A stretch of DNA of 52,357 nt from Mycoplasmataceae bacterium (GCA_031281575.1 JAITFD010000016.1:1-52357), one strand, 5' to 3'. Positions 1 to 12,005 are shown, counted from the first letter of the stretch. The notes: a model not told the origin generated them from the letters alone. Numbers and translations are program-made.

Positions 1-2797
1 GGTATGCAAGAACGTATTGGGCGCCATCTGGAACGTTTCGATCAATTGTAACTCTTCCAATATATTGGTCTTCAAGTCGGATGAAATTTGCTAAATTTGG
101 ATCGATGAAAATTAATTGAAAATATCCTAGTGCAACAGAGCTATAAGAATATTCGTGAACAATCGTTGGTGAAAATAAGTTTGCTAAATTTGGATCAGTA
201 AACTCAAAGATCGTATTATTATTTAATGGACTAGCAGTAATCACTGGGTTTCACCCTTCAACACGATCAAAAGAACAAAAACGTAATTCTGAATCGATAT
301 ATTGGGTGTAATTTTTTCCGGTTACTTTTAATTTATAATAATAAGTTTCCGGTACAATTGGATAAGCACGCGGAACAAATAATTTACCGGTGTTATCAAT
401 TGTGAAATTAGTTCATAAATTATGAGCAAATACCGTTCATGTTAAATTACCAAGTTCAGCAAGTTGGGTTGAAGTTAAACCATTGATTGAATGTTGAATT
501 GTTTTACCGCCAGTAACAGCAACAGCTTCATCAGCAGTTATAGTGGTAATAACATGTGGTGCTACTTGTAAGTAACAAGTTTTATATATTGTTAGATAGT
601 TTTCCGAAACAAATTGAACAACAATTGTATAATTACCGCCTTCTTGAACAGTAAAGCCAAAACTAGTGAAATCTAATTTAGCATGTAGTTCATCAACTGC
701 CGAAATGCTAACGGCGTTACTATAATCAGCGACTATTTCATTTCCTAAAGAAACACTGACAATTGATCATTCTGGATTAAGGAAATTCAACGGCACATCA
801 TCAGATGGAGTGATCGTTAATAATTCACTATGTGCTTGTGCATATGGTTTAACAAATAGATCCGATGTGGTTTCAATTGTTGCACCAGAAACTAGTTCAT
901 GGATATTAACTTGAATTGACAATGTTGCAGTTACATATCCGGTTCTTGCGCATTCAACAACAAACGAATAAGTACCAGCTGATAATGCATTAGGTAAGGT
1001 TAAAGTTCTTGTTGCTTGTTCAAAATATGTATTTGGATCTGCGACTTTTCCATCGCTTGAAGTAATTGATCAATTACCGTTTAAAATATTAGCACCGATA
1101 AATCTAATTGGTTGAATTTGACCATAATCGAAATCAAAGATTCCATCGGCATCAACACCATCAACAACAATTGAGCCGATTGTATTAATAACAACATTTA
1201 ATTTACCTTCAATTGTTGCTGAATAATACAAATTACCAGGAATTTCATATTTCAATTTATATCCATAATTTTCCCCAATCGGAATATCTGAACCAAATGT
1301 TATAATTCCGTTTGCGGCATCAGTTAATGCAATACTAGCGTGATCAGCACTAACAATTGATCAAGTACCACCTGGATGTGAAGCAATATAACGTTTTGAA
1401 TTAACGATACCAAAGTACTTTTGGGTAACATCACTACCATCACTTGATAATAAAGTTACAGCGATTTTATCAACTGATATTGAATCTTCATACCCATTAA
1501 TTTGAGCTTGAATTGGTTGATAATTTGCTTTTTCAAAATATACAGTATAGTTATAAACAGTTGTGTTAATACCAGGACTGAATGTAATTAATCCAGTATC
1601 TTGATTAATTATTGCCGTTGGGAAAGAAGGCGACATTGATCATTTACCGCCGCTGATCTTTTCACCATTAACCGTCGCATAATATTGACGTGAAGCAACT
1701 TTTTCTTTTTCCACAATTGCCGGATTATTTCCGTCTGGAATAATTGTTACTTGAGCGTGATTAACGTTAAATGAAATTACTTGTGGTTGTGGGTCAGCAT
1801 AACCGTTTGGCGAATGATATTGCGCTGCAATTTTGTAAACATTTGGATAAGTATTGACTGGAATTGTATTACCAATTTGAACTTGATAAACTGAACCAAC
1901 TTTAACTGGCGTTAAATATTGCGAGCAATTCGTATTTTCACCCAACGATCATGTTCCTCCGGGAACTGATGCACTAAAACTAATTGTATGACTATCGCCA
2001 TATATTAATGATGAAATTGCATTGGTTGGAGTGATTGATACTGGCGCGGGTATAACTGTCAGCGAATAAGTACGTTCAGCTTTTGCAAAATTTTTCTTCG
2101 TCGCAGCAAGTTTAAATTTATAAGTTCCCGGAAATAAATTTTTAAAGAAAAGTGTTGCAGTTCCATTTTCATTAATAAATGGCTTGCCACCAACTAAATT
2201 GCTTGTTGTTAATGACGAATCAGCAGGAATATAGACATCGTCTCATGTTGCTGATGGAATTGGCGATGGATTCGTTGAATTTTTTACATCATTTAAAGAA
2301 AAAGTAAATGCATGTTCTGGCGCATATTCATAGCCGATATTTCCATCGGTTGGAAAAATTGAGGCATTAGTTGATTCATTTACTTTTAATGTACAATTAA
2401 TTGGAGCAGATGCAACGTCATCAAGAATATAAGTTACACCAAAAATATATTTTGAGTTTTTTGCGTCTAATCCACCCGAAAAGAATGTAGCGATACCAGT
2501 TAGTTCATCAATCGTAGCATTTTTAACTAATGCTGAATTGGCCAATGTCGCATTGGAAAAAGCAAACTTACCACCTTCATGAGAACTTAAAAACTGAATT
2601 TTTGCTTCTTCATCATAAGCCTTGATAAAATCCGTTTTGTTCGTAAGTGAACTTACAACTGGAACAGCTTTATCAATTACTTGTGATGTTTCTTTTATTG
2701 TTTGGTTGTTAACAACGCCCGAAACAAAATAAACGCTAACGCCAAAAGTTACGACTAAGCCGAGATATATGGATAATGACACTTTTGTTGACGCCAT
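1..2797 (-). CDS. Large Ig-like-repeat surface protein, C-terminus beyond the window
   Basis: At least 932 codons are open on the minus strand when TGA is read as Trp; the end lies beyond base 1. Residues about 5-25 form one hydrophobic segment, so the N-terminus is probably a signal anchor with the rest outside the cell. The rest looks like tandem beta-sandwich repeats of about 93-103 residues. Each repeat boundary carries a Trp in a G-G-[TK]-W-S or N-G-N-W-S motif, with Trp codons near 2243, 1949, 1640, 1361 and 1070. Repeats contain alternating hydrophobic strands and TY.F / NY-type turns like bacterial Ig-like or cadherin-like domains. No catalytic motif or lipobox is seen. A TATAAT (minus strand, 2813-2808) lies 10 bases before the ATG, so the mRNA is probably nearly leaderless. 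The same repeat type recurs in the 792-residue protein at 40028-42406. Likely adhesin or surface coat; the ligand is unknown. Confidence 0.8.
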
Positions 2798-3208
2798 AGA
2801 TATATATATTATATGTAGGTGAGTTAAAGAAAATAAAAAAAAGACTCGATCGCTTAATTATTGGAAATTATTTGCCAATAAAATCACACGTTTTTTTGTG
2901 TAGAAAGATAATATAGTATTTAGCAAAATAAAATTTTTAAACACAAAATAATTAACTAAAAAAAATCTGATAATATTGAACAAATAATCAAAAATTATGG
3001 TCGTAAAATTTTCAAAATGGATCTAGTAGTTTGACAAATTATCTAAAAATAACAATATATTTATTATTAATATTTATAAATATTAATAATAAATATATAA
3101 AAATAATTATTTGCAATGAATCATAAATTTAGGCAAAAAAATAAGGACCGATGAAATCAATATAATTGATTACTTTAGCAATAAAAACTATAATATAGTA
3201 AAGGTGTT
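2798..3208. other. Divergent intergenic region with no gene seen
   Basis: These 411 bases separate the Ig-repeat surface gene (-) from the amidohydrolase (+). They are about 80 percent A+T. No open frame with coding character was found. They hold the promoter of each flanking gene, a small inverted repeat (TTATTGG 2858-2864 with CCAATAA 2875-2881) and a 44-bp perfect palindrome listed separately. Confidence 0.7.
3055..3098. repeat. 44-bp perfect palindrome
   Basis: Bases 3055-3076 are the exact reverse complement of 3077-3098, with no spacer, made only of A and T. It could extrude as a cruciform, or fold as a hairpin if transcribed. It sits midway between two divergent genes, so it is not an obvious terminator for either. 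A TTGACA-like sequence lies about 20 bases upstream (near 3031). Function unknown. Confidence 0.85.
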
Positions 3209-4534
3209 ATGGCAATTAATAACAAAGAACCTGCCAAGTACGATATTATCATTCGCAACGCTAATATCATTTCGATGAGCGATAAACGTCCGCAAATTGA
3301 AGAATTGATTGATTTAGCAATTAGAGATGGAAAAATTATTGCCATCGAACGAAACATTATCGGTCATGCCGAAAAAATTATTGATGCAACTGATAAATTT
3401 GTCATTCCTGGGTTCATCAATTGCCACTCACATGTTGCCATGGGCTTATTTCGCGAAACTGACCGAGGAGTGCATTTGCGCGAATGATTAGAAGATTTCA
3501 TTTGACCAATTGAACATAAACTAACTAAAGCGGATATTTATAATTTAGCGGAGTTTGGAGCTGGAGAAATGATTGATAATGGCATTACAACATTTAACGA
3601 TATGTATTTCTTTAGCAACGAAATTTATCATGCAACTAAATTTTTAGGACTAGAAGCGTTGCATTGCAAAGGTGTAATGGATATTGCTGGGGAAAAAAGC
3701 GGAATCGCGAATATGAAAGAATCCGATGAATTACGGGCAAGTATCCCACAATACAATTATGTTTATGGAATTCACGGTTTATACACCAGTTCCCCAGCAT
3801 ATGTTGAAAAAGCTGCTGCAATTATTAAAAAAAATAATTTCCGTTTGCATATGCACTTTTGTGAAGATGATACCGAAGTTAAAATCATTAAAGAGAAGCA
3901 CAATGTTCGACATGCAAGTGATGCACTAACAAAATATTTTAAAGATTTAAAAAATAAAATCATTCTTGCTCACGGTGTTGTTTTAGATGAATATGACATT
4001 AATCTAATTAGTAAAATGAAAAATGTTTCAATTGTTCATTGTCCAATTTCTAATGGCCGATTAGCGTGTGGTGTTGCACCAGTAAAAAAACTAATTGATC
4101 ACGGCGTTAATGTATGTCTTGGTACTGATGGACAAGGAACTGGTAGTTCGTTTAGTATGTTAACATTAATGCGTTTTGCATTATTATGTCAACGAAACGA
4201 AACAAAAGATCCAAAATGCTTATCACCATACGATGTATTAAAAATGGCTACCATCAATGGTGCAAAAGCATTAGGAATTGATAATAATACTGGCTCAATT
4301 GATGCTGGTAAAGATGCTGATTTACAAATTTATTCATTTAAATCATTTGAATTATTTCCGATTAATGACTCAATTTCTGATATTGTTTTTAATGCATCTA
4401 GTCATGACATTTACGGTGTTATTTCCAAAGGTAAAATATTAGTTGAAAATTACGAACTAGTTCACGTTGATCAAGATATGTTATCAAATAAAATTAAAAC
4501 TGTCCGTAAACAATTCTTTGGCCGTAAACAATAA
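3209..4534 (+). CDS. Amidohydrolase-family deaminase (MTA/SAH deaminase or chlorohydrolase type)
   Basis: 441 residues with two internal UGA-Trp codons. The metal-dependent hydrolase fold is clear: an HxH motif in NCHSHVAMG near residue 73, the third His in HMHFCED, the fourth His in LAHGVV, and the metal Asp in LGTDGQG. The HPG-like FVIPGFINCHSH and the closing SIDAGKDADLQIY are typical of the ATZ/TRZ and MtaD subgroup, which deaminates 5-methylthioadenosine, S-adenosylhomocysteine, guanine or related ring amines. The substrate cannot be fixed from motifs. A TATAAT at 3189-3194 lies 14 bases before ATG, with a weak AAAGG at 3200. valS starts six bases after the stop, so the two are probably cotranscribed. 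Confidence 0.85.
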
Positions 4535-4539
4535 CAATT

Positions 4540-7113
4540 ATGGCAACCGAAAAAATATATAATAGTAAAAACATCGAAAACGATATCTATGAATTCTGAT
4601 TAAAGAATCAACTCTTTGAACCGATCAAACAAAACAAAAAATTAAAAAATTTTTCCATTATTTTACCACCGCCAAATGTCACTGGTAATTTACACATTGG
4701 TCACGCCTGAGATACAACCATTCAAGATACAATTATTCGTTATAAAAAATTAAGGGGTTATCGAACGATTTTTATTCCGGGAACTGATCATGCGGGAATT
4801 TCTGCCCAAACTAAATTTGAAAAAGTATTAGCGGCAAATGGGGTTGATCGGAGCAAATTATCCGATGTAACTTTTTTAAAACAATTACGAGCATGGGTTG
4901 AAACCCAAAAAAATACAATTCATCGGCAATGAGCAAAAATTGGTTTAGCATTAGCATATAACTATGAAGTATTTACACTCGATCCTTGTGCAAATAAATT
5001 AGTAAACGATGCTTTTATTAAACTTTATCGTGATGGATTAATTTATCGTGCCAACCGTTTAACCAATTGAGATGTTAAACTTAAAACGGCAATTAGCGAT
5101 ATTGAAGTAATTACAAAACCAACACCGCAAAAATTATATTATTTCCGTTATCAAATTAAGGATAACGACGATTATTTAGTGATTGCCACAACACGTCCTG
5201 AAACAATGTTTGTTGATACAACTGTTTTTGTTCATCCGAATGATCAGCGTTACAAAAAGTACATCGGAAAATATGCAATTAATCCGATTAATAATCAACC
5301 ATTACCGATTATGGCCGATGCATATATTGATCAAAAGTTCGGTACGGGAGTCATGAAATGTACACCGGCGCATGATTTTAACGATTATGCATTAGCAAAA
5401 AAATATCAAATTACGAATTTTGCAAGTGTCATTGATGAAGATGGAAAATTAAATCAATTGGCAAAAACACCAGATGGTAATTTTACTGGTATCGATCGAT
5501 TAAAAGCGCGAAACAAAATTGTTGAATATTTAACGAAGATTGGCAAAGTTGAAAAAATTGAAGATTACACTTCAAACGTTGGCTATAGCGAACGTAGTAA
5601 CGAAGTAATCGAACCGTTATTATCAAAACAATGATTCATTAAAATGAAACCGGTTGTTAAAAAAATGAAAGCGATTGAAAAATCCGCAAAAGTTTTTACG
5701 AATTTTTTACCGCCGCGTTTTCAAAAAACAATGAATCAATGATTAAATAACATCGATGATTGATGCATTTCCCGTCAACTATTATGAGGACATCAAATTC
5801 CCGTATGATACAAAAAAAATAGTACCGAAATTTATGTTGGTGATAAACCACCACGTGATCCAAGTAAATACGTTAAAGATCGGGATGTGCTTGATACATG
5901 ATTTAGTTCTGGTCTATGACCATTAACACTAACAAAATTTGCTGATCATAAAAAGATTCTTAAAGATTTTTATCCGATTTCCATTCTTGTTACTGGTTAT
6001 GATATTTTGTTCTTTTGGGTTGCCCGTATGTTGTTTCAATGTTCCTATCTTGACGATTCTATTTCATTGCAAAACGTTTTATTACATGGTTTAATTCGTG
6101 ATGAACAAAACCGCAAGATGTCTAAATCGCTTGGCAACGGAATTGATCCGATGGATGTGATTGCCCAATATGGCGCTGATGCGATGCGTTGTTTTTTTAT
6201 GTCATCAACAACCAGCGGCGAAGATTTACGTTTCAGTAAACAAAAAATTGAATACATGTGAGCATTCATCAATAAACTATGAAATTGTGCAAATTTAATT
6301 AGTCCGAAACCGCTGGGAAATAGTTCGAAAAACTTTCATCATTTGCACCGCTGAATTTTGCAAGCATTAAATCAAACTATTGTTAATTTCACTAAACAAA
6401 TGGATCAATATAATTTCGTCGTTGCCTTTAAATATTTGATTGACTTTGCCTGAGAAACTTTTTGTAATAAATTTGTTGAATTAAAAAATATTTTACCACC
6501 AGCCCAAACTGCCAGTGTATTACGTTTAGTTTATCGACAAATTTTAATTATGCTTCATCCATTTGCGCCTTTTGTGACCGAACAAATATACCAACGTTTA
6601 TACCGTGAACAAAAAAGTATTATGCTTGAAAAAATCGTTGTGCCAAAATCAAATAAATACGTAATGCCAATTGAAACAAAATTATTATTAACGATTTATA
6701 GTGTAATCAAAGATTGACGAATTAAACACGGAATTAAAAAAGATGTTAAAATTAATATTTATATTAAAACAAAAGCCCGTTATAATCAAAAACAAATTAA
6801 TGCTGATCTTACGCAATTAAATGTTGTCTTAGTTAACGATCTTAAAAATGCCAAAACTACTAATCATGTTTTTGATCAATTTGCGATTTGTATTATTAAT
6901 CAAGCTGTCGATCACACCCAAGAAATCGCCCGATTAAATAAATTAATTGCAACACTTACTGATGAATTAAAACGGAGTAATGGAATTTTAAGTAATCAAG
7001 CATTTTTGAAAAATGCATCAGCCGAAAAAGTCCAAACCGAAAAAGCCAAACGGCAAAAGTATCAAGCCCAATACGATGAAGCAGTTACCATGTTAAAAAA
7101 AATTAAAGCATAG
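4540..7113 (+). CDS. valS: Valyl-tRNA synthetase
   Basis: 857 residues, class I synthetase that charges tRNA-Val in the cytoplasm. The start at 4540 puts [14 protein letters not shown] with the HIGH motif at residues 52-55. The KMSKS motif is at about residue 526 ([13 protein letters not shown]). The CP1 editing domain keeps its signature motifs ATTRPETM and TPAHDFNDY, so post-transfer editing of Thr-tRNA-Val looks intact, in contrast to the ThrRS at 49471. The C-terminal anticodon-binding region and a short Val-RS coiled-coil arm (Lys/Gln-rich, ending near residue 855) follow. More than ten TGA codons fall at conserved Trp positions. The gene follows the amidohydrolase by 5 bases and its TAG is one base before the next start. 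Confidence 0.97.
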
Positions 7114-7114
7114 T

Positions 7115-7861
7115 ATGAAATTTGTAATGAAAAATAGCGGGAGTGAATATATCCGCAAAAAAATCTGAAATAAAAAAGGTAACGTTATTTTCATCCATGG
7201 TTTTAATTCAACATGACGACACCATCAGCCACTATTAGATCGTTTATATGATGATGGATATAATGTTTACAGTTTTGATTTACCAAATCATGGCGAAAAT
7301 TTACGCTATGATCGCCAATTTACTTTTGATGAATACTGTCGTTATGTAATTGATTGAATTAAACAACACCGCATCACAAAAAATTTAATTATCATTGGCC
7401 ATTCAATGGGCGGAGGAATCAATTCCGCAATCGCCTCAAGCATTAAGAATGTGAAAAATATTGTTTTAATTTCACCATTTCAACGGGGCGTAAAAGCTCA
7501 TGCTGTATCCCGAACGTTATCCTTAGTTTTTACTGGTACTGGTCACCACAAAATGCACGAATTTATTAAACCAAAAAACCCGACATTCAATGGTGTTACA
7601 TTGTTGAATGATATTATTTCAAGTAGTGTCCTTGATACAATTGATCGGGGACTAGCCAACATCGATACAAGCACTTTTTTAATTTTTGGTACACAGGATG
7701 AGGTCATTCCGGCCGATCCTTCGATTGAACATATTAAAAGCAAGGTGCATTCCCAATTCTTAGAAGTTTCAACTGTCCAAGATTCTGGTCATAGCCCGTT
7801 CATTGATAATTTTCATACTAGTTATTCCTTAATTATTAATTTTTTAAACAAAAATCAATAA
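7115..7861 (+). CDS. Alpha/beta hydrolase (serine lipase/esterase-like)
   Basis: 248 residues. The start at 7115, one base after the valS stop, gives a full alpha/beta-hydrolase N-terminus: strand then FIHGFNSTW (oxyanion region), DLPNHGEN, and the nucleophile elbow GHSMGG. The acid is likely the Asp in FGTQDEVIP and the catalytic His the one in DSGHSPFID, so the Ser-Asp-His triad is complete. There is no signal peptide, so it should be cytoplasmic. Mollicutes commonly encode several such esterases or triacylglycerol-lipase-like proteins. The substrate is unknown. It is in line with valS upstream and the phosphoesterase downstream, which has its own promoter. Confidence 0.85.
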
Positions 7862-7883
7862 CTCACAACTATAATATAATATT

Positions 7884-8858
7884 ATGCCAAATAACACTTC
7901 CATCATTGATTCCATTATTAGCGAAATTAAGCAAAATCGTTTTATCAGTATCTTCTTTCATGAATTACCGGATGGTGATGCATTAGGTGCGGCATTTGGT
8001 TTTAGCGCTTATATTAAATTTATGTTTCCGGACAAAGATATCCGCATTGTCGGAATTGAACAAGTCGATCGTTCAAATTTAAAAGATATTTTTACTAATT
8101 TAAGTGAGCGCTTGCCAACTGATGATGATTTTATTTCAAGTAGTTTAGCGATTGTGCTTGATACAGCGAATAAAGATCGGATCTTTAGCAAAAAAGCACA
8201 TTTAGCCAAAAAAGTCATTAAAATTGACCATCATGCGAATAGTGAAGCATATGGAGCAATTAATTGAATTGAACCGACTGCGTCATCGACATGTGAAATG
8301 ATCATTGATTTAATTTGTCATTACAACCTTGACGGTTTAACGCGTAAAGTTGCCTTTTATTTATATACCGGTTTAATCACTGATTCTGGGCGTTATTTGC
8401 ATCCAAGTACCACTGCTCACACCTTTGAAGCGGCTCGAATTTTAATGGACACCGGTTTTAATTGAACATTATTACACGAAAACTTATATACCAAAAGTTT
8501 AAATGAAAAGAAACTCGAGATCTACTTATCAAAAAAAATTGTTTATGATACAAATAATCAAATTGCCCATTTAATTATTCCCAAGGGAATTCATAAACGT
8601 TTTAATGTACCAAATGCTTGCTCAATGATTTATTTACTTAGTGATGTCAAAGAAATGAATGCTTGAATCTCCATCTATTATGATGAAGAATTGAAAGTTT
8701 GAAAAGGATCAATTCGTTCACGTCGTTTTGATGTCGCAACTGTTGCAAGCAAATATAACGGCGGTGGGCATAAATTAGCCGCCGGATTTAAATTAACAAA
8801 AATTAGCGATTTCCATAAAATCATTACCGATTTAATTTTAGCAGTAAAAACAAAATAG
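7884..8858 (+). CDS. nrnA: DHH/DHHA1 phosphoesterase, NrnA-like (oligoribonuclease / pAp phosphatase)
   Basis: 324 residues. The DHH domain shows HELPDGDALGAAFG near residue 27 (motif I), the Asp in VLDTANKDR, the name-giving DHH in IKIDHHANS, and a later Asp in GLITDSGR. The C-terminal DHHA1 domain ends with the substrate-binding GGGHKLAAGF. NrnA enzymes degrade 2-5-nt RNA to mononucleotides and dephosphorylate pAp in many Firmicutes and mollicutes. Overlapping TATAAT boxes at 7870-7880 end 3-8 bases before ATG, so translation is probably leaderless. Its stop is two bases from the convergent udk stop. Confidence 0.9.
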
Positions 8859-8880
8859 CTTTATTTTGCTTTTTTATTTT
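8845..8880. terminator. Bidirectional intrinsic terminator
   Basis: CAAAATA (8851-8857) pairs with TATTTTG (8862-8868) around a GCTT loop, flanked by A-run on the left and T-run on the right. It can therefore serve nrnA (+) and udk (-). It overlaps both stop codons. Confidence 0.65.
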
Positions 8881-9532
8881 TTTCTAAAAATTTAAATTCG
8901 ATTGCTCCTGCTGATGCTTCAATGGCAACTTCATTTGGTTTCAATCCACCTCAAAATAAAATTAAATCCGAATAATAACGGCACGGTTCAACATATTTAT
9001 GATGGGCTTCAATCACGGTGCTTCTTCACATTTCAATCGTCTTTTTTGTATCGGTATCACGTTCAGCAATATCCCGTAATAAACGCCGAATTAATCGTTC
9101 ATCATCAGGTACCTCAACATAAATTTTAATATCAGCCATTTCTCGTAAACGTTGATCATTTAATGATAAAATACCTTCCACAATAACAATATCACAAGGT
9201 TTAATCGGTTTAAATTCCACATAATCACGTTTAACAAATGAATAAATTGGACATTTAACCGCATGACCATCTAATAGTGGTGTTAATGTTTTATTCACTA
9301 AATCTCAATCTAACGCTTCGGGAATATCAAAATTGTCGGTTTTAATTCGATAAGATGGAATATAAAAGTTATCTAGTGAAATAATGCATGAACTAAAATC
9401 TGGTCGCAATTTATCCGTAATTAATTTGGCAACGGTTGTTTTCCCAGATCCACTACCACCACAAATAACAACTAGGACTGAATTCTTTTTCGATTTCTTT
9501 TCTGCTGGAATAATTTTCTTCGTATCGCTCAT
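8861..9532 (-). CDS. udk: Uridine kinase
   Basis: 223 residues. The P-loop GGSGSGKTTVAK is near residues 25-36. It is followed by the LDNFYIP segment that holds the nucleoside phosphate acceptor Asp, DWDLVNKTL, and VEGILSL, all typical of uridine/cytidine kinase of the P-loop nucleoside-kinase family. It phosphorylates uridine or cytidine with ATP or GTP for pyrimidine salvage. A Lys-rich N-terminus of about 18 residues precedes the core. The ATG overlaps the stop of the upstream 37-residue ORF, which implies translational coupling. It ends in the shared terminator opposite nrnA. Confidence 0.93.
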
Positions 9533-9645
9533 TAATTATCAATACCAATTAATTTCATTAATTCACCAATCAAGTCAATGTCACACATGCGAACAATAAC
9601 GATCACAGCAACTGCAATAATGATACCTAAAAGAAATTTTAGCAT
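9532..9645 (-). CDS. 37-residue single-pass membrane microprotein upstream of udk
   Basis: The sequence begins MLKFLLGIIIAVAVIVIV, one predicted membrane helix (residues about 3-18). It continues through R-M-C-D to an amphipathic acidic/hydrophobic tail ending IGIDN. Its stop TAA overlaps the udk ATG by one base. A TATAAT (minus strand 9660-9655) sits 9 bases upstream of its ATG, so it is the first, probably leaderless, gene of the udk operon. The position, the stop-start overlap and the clean helix support a real gene. It could tether something to the membrane or act as a translational lead-in for udk. I do not recognise the family. Confidence 0.6.
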   Translation of the reverse strand: MLKFLLGIIIAVAVIVIVRMCDIDLIGELMKLIGIDN

Positions 9646-9686
9646 GCCATATATATTATATATCAGGGTACTGCCGACCCCGTCGT

Positions 9687-9704
9687 TATAATCTAATTGA
9701 GGAG
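9687..9704 (+). promoter_or_regulatory. -10 box and Shine-Dalgarno of the ABC transporter operon
   Basis: TATAAT occupies 9687-9692 and GAGGAG 9699-9704, eight bases before the ATG at 9713. This is one of few promoter-proximal genes here with a clear Shine-Dalgarno. Confidence 0.7.
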
Positions 9705-9712
9705 TCACGCAA

Positions 9713-10450
9713 ATGGGTGTAATTCTAAAGATTACTGGGTACTCAAAAAGCTACGATGGTGGTAAATCGTACTCCGTTAATAATTTAAGTTTAGAGTTAA
9801 AGCCAGGCGATTGTTTTGGGATGATTGGGCACAACGGTGCGGGAAAAACAACCACATTAAAAGCCGTTGTTGGATTACTTGATTTTCAAATTGGTGAAAT
9901 CTTAATTGATGGACATGATATTCGCACCGAACCAATTGCTTGTAAAACAAAATTAGCATATTTACCAGATGACCCACGATTACCAGAATATATGACTGGT
10001 ATCCAATATTTAAATTTTATTGCCGATGTTTATAATATTGATTTAAATGAACGAAATCAGTTAATTAATTATTACGCAAAATTATTTGAAATTGATCAAA
10101 AATTAAATTTAATGATTGGCTCATATTCACATGGAATGAAGCAAAAAATTGCGGTAATTGGTGCCCTAATTCATCGTCCAAAGTTAATGATTATGGATGA
10201 ACCTTTTGTCGGTTTAGATCCAATTGCTTCCATGACATTAAAAAAATGTATTAGCGAATTTTGTAAAAATGGTGGTGCCGTTCTCTTTAGTTCCCACGTT
10301 TTAGAAGTCGTTGAAAAAATTTGTAATCTGATCATTATCATTAGCAAGGGTAAAACATTACAAATGGGGAAGATGGATGACATTACAAAAACTGAATCAT
10401 TAGAAAAAACTTATGCAAAATTAATCCAACACCATGAAAAGAGCAAGTAG
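9713..10450 (+). CDS. ABC transporter ATP-binding subunit
   Basis: 245 residues, one nucleotide-binding domain. Walker A is GHNGAGKTTT near residues 37-46. The signature is a divergent YSHGMKQK near residue 143 in place of LSGGQ. Walker B is LMIMDEP, followed by a D-loop and the switch His in SSHVLE. The arrangement matches CcmA/NatA-like exporters (multidrug, lipid or peptide efflux), where a separate permease supplies the membrane domain. That permease gene overlaps its 3' end by 17 bases. The substrate is not predictable. Confidence 0.92.
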   Translation: MGVILKITGYSKSYDGGKSYSVNNLSLELKPGDCFGMIGHNGAGKTTTLKAVVGLLDFQIGEILIDGHDIRTEPIACKTKLAYLPDDPRLPEYMTGIQYLNFIADVYNIDLNERNQLINYYAKLFEIDQKLNLMIGSYSHGMKQKIAVIGALIHRPKLMIMDEPFVGLDPIASMTLKKCISEFCKNGGAVLFSSHVLEVVEKICNLIIIISKGKTLQMGKMDDITKTESLEKTYAKLIQHHEKSK

Positions 10451-12005
10451 TGAATTAACCTTTGGAAAACTATTAAAATTTGAATTAAGTAATGTGCTTT
10501 CACTTAATCGTTTTCGCAAAAAATCAAATCCAAACTTTCACGCTGTCCGTTTTTGATTAGTTGCGATTGCGATCTTTGCGATCGTTTTATTAATCAATGC
10601 GGTGGTTTGTTTTTTATTTGACCACGAAAAGATGTCCGCATTGATTCCAACCCTTGTTCTCAATGCTAATTTAATTGTTGGGTTCATGATGATCTTAACC
10701 CGCATCCGTGATGTTTTATTTCATCCCGACACATTAACGTTATTCGGATACATGCCGATTAATCAAAAGCGGCTAATGGTTGCGCGAATTGTCACTATCT
10801 ATCTCACAATTGTTGTAATTAACTATTTATGTACTTTCATTATTTTAGGTTATTATGCCACCTGCCCAATCACACCGATGTATGGTTTTGAGCGAACAAC
10901 TTATTTAACTATATTCACTCTTTTACTACCATTCTTCACATCTTTTGTTGTCCTTGTTGCAGCAATTATCTTATCATTATTCTATAGTTTCCTTAGCTCA
11001 TTGTTACCAGGTAAAAATGGCTGATATTACGGTTTAGTCATTACCACTGTCGTCTTATGATGAATTTTACTATCAAATAGCATGTCTGTTGACGAAAAAG
11101 CATGAGTTGTTTTCCGCAATACAAGTTGATTCTTTTATAACGTAATGCTTTATTATCAATATCCAGTTACAATCGCCAGTATTGGTATTATTATTTTATT
11201 TTTAATTATTGCATTGTTCGGTAATCAATACTACGATCTATGCGGAATATCAATCAAGAAAAGCCGTGTTGAAAAAATTCACCGATACCGCCAAAAACGT
11301 CATTCGCAATTTCGCGCTTTGTTAAATACGGAAGTGAAACGAACAGCTAATCCGGTTGTTTTACTTAACGCTTGCTTCGGGGGAATTATCTTAATTGTTT
11401 TTGCCATTAGCCAAGTGATCATTAGTGTGACAAATAATCATCAAGCCTTAATATCATTCCCGATTAATTTCTTTGTGATTGGATTATTAGCCGGATTTTC
11501 TTCCCCTTGTTATACCGCAATCTCCCTCGAAGGTCGTCAACATCACATTATCGGTACTGCCCCAGTGCCTGATCGCAAAATTCTAACGGTTAAATTTTTT
11601 CCACAATTATTCTTTGTTACAATTCCATGTATCATTGGTGCAGGCATCATCGGTATCTATTATGCATCGCTTGGCATTTGAACAGTACGAAATGCGTTGG
11701 ATTTAATTAGCATGAGTATTTTTGTCACTTTGGTTAATGGTTTATTAGGGCTGATTATTAATGCCCGAATTAACAAATTTGATTGAACACGAACAATTAA
11801 ATGTGTGAAAAATTCATTACCCGTATTACTTGGTCTACTAATTAATGTTGTTGTTTGGGGCGGAGCTTTAGCGTTGGTAATGAATGTCAAAATGGAAACC
11901 AAATGAATTGTTCTAACCACCTTTCTTCTATTAACTGCAGCAATCATCGGATTAGTCTGATTGTTCCGCAGAACAAAAATTCGTTGAGGTACAACTAATG
12001 CTTAG
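10434..12005 (+). CDS. ABC transporter permease subunit
   Basis: 523 residues beginning 17 bases inside the ATPase gene. Roughly ten to twelve hydrophobic segments are visible, for example residues about 40-62, 75-95, 118-145 and 155-185, with the last at the C-terminus. A basic cytoplasmic loop rich in Arg, Lys and His lies near residues 275-305 (VEKIHRYRQKRHSQFR). The pattern fits an ABC-2-like exporter permease. No sequence motif identifies a substrate. The gene converges with serS and overlaps its end by 11 bases. Confidence 0.8.
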
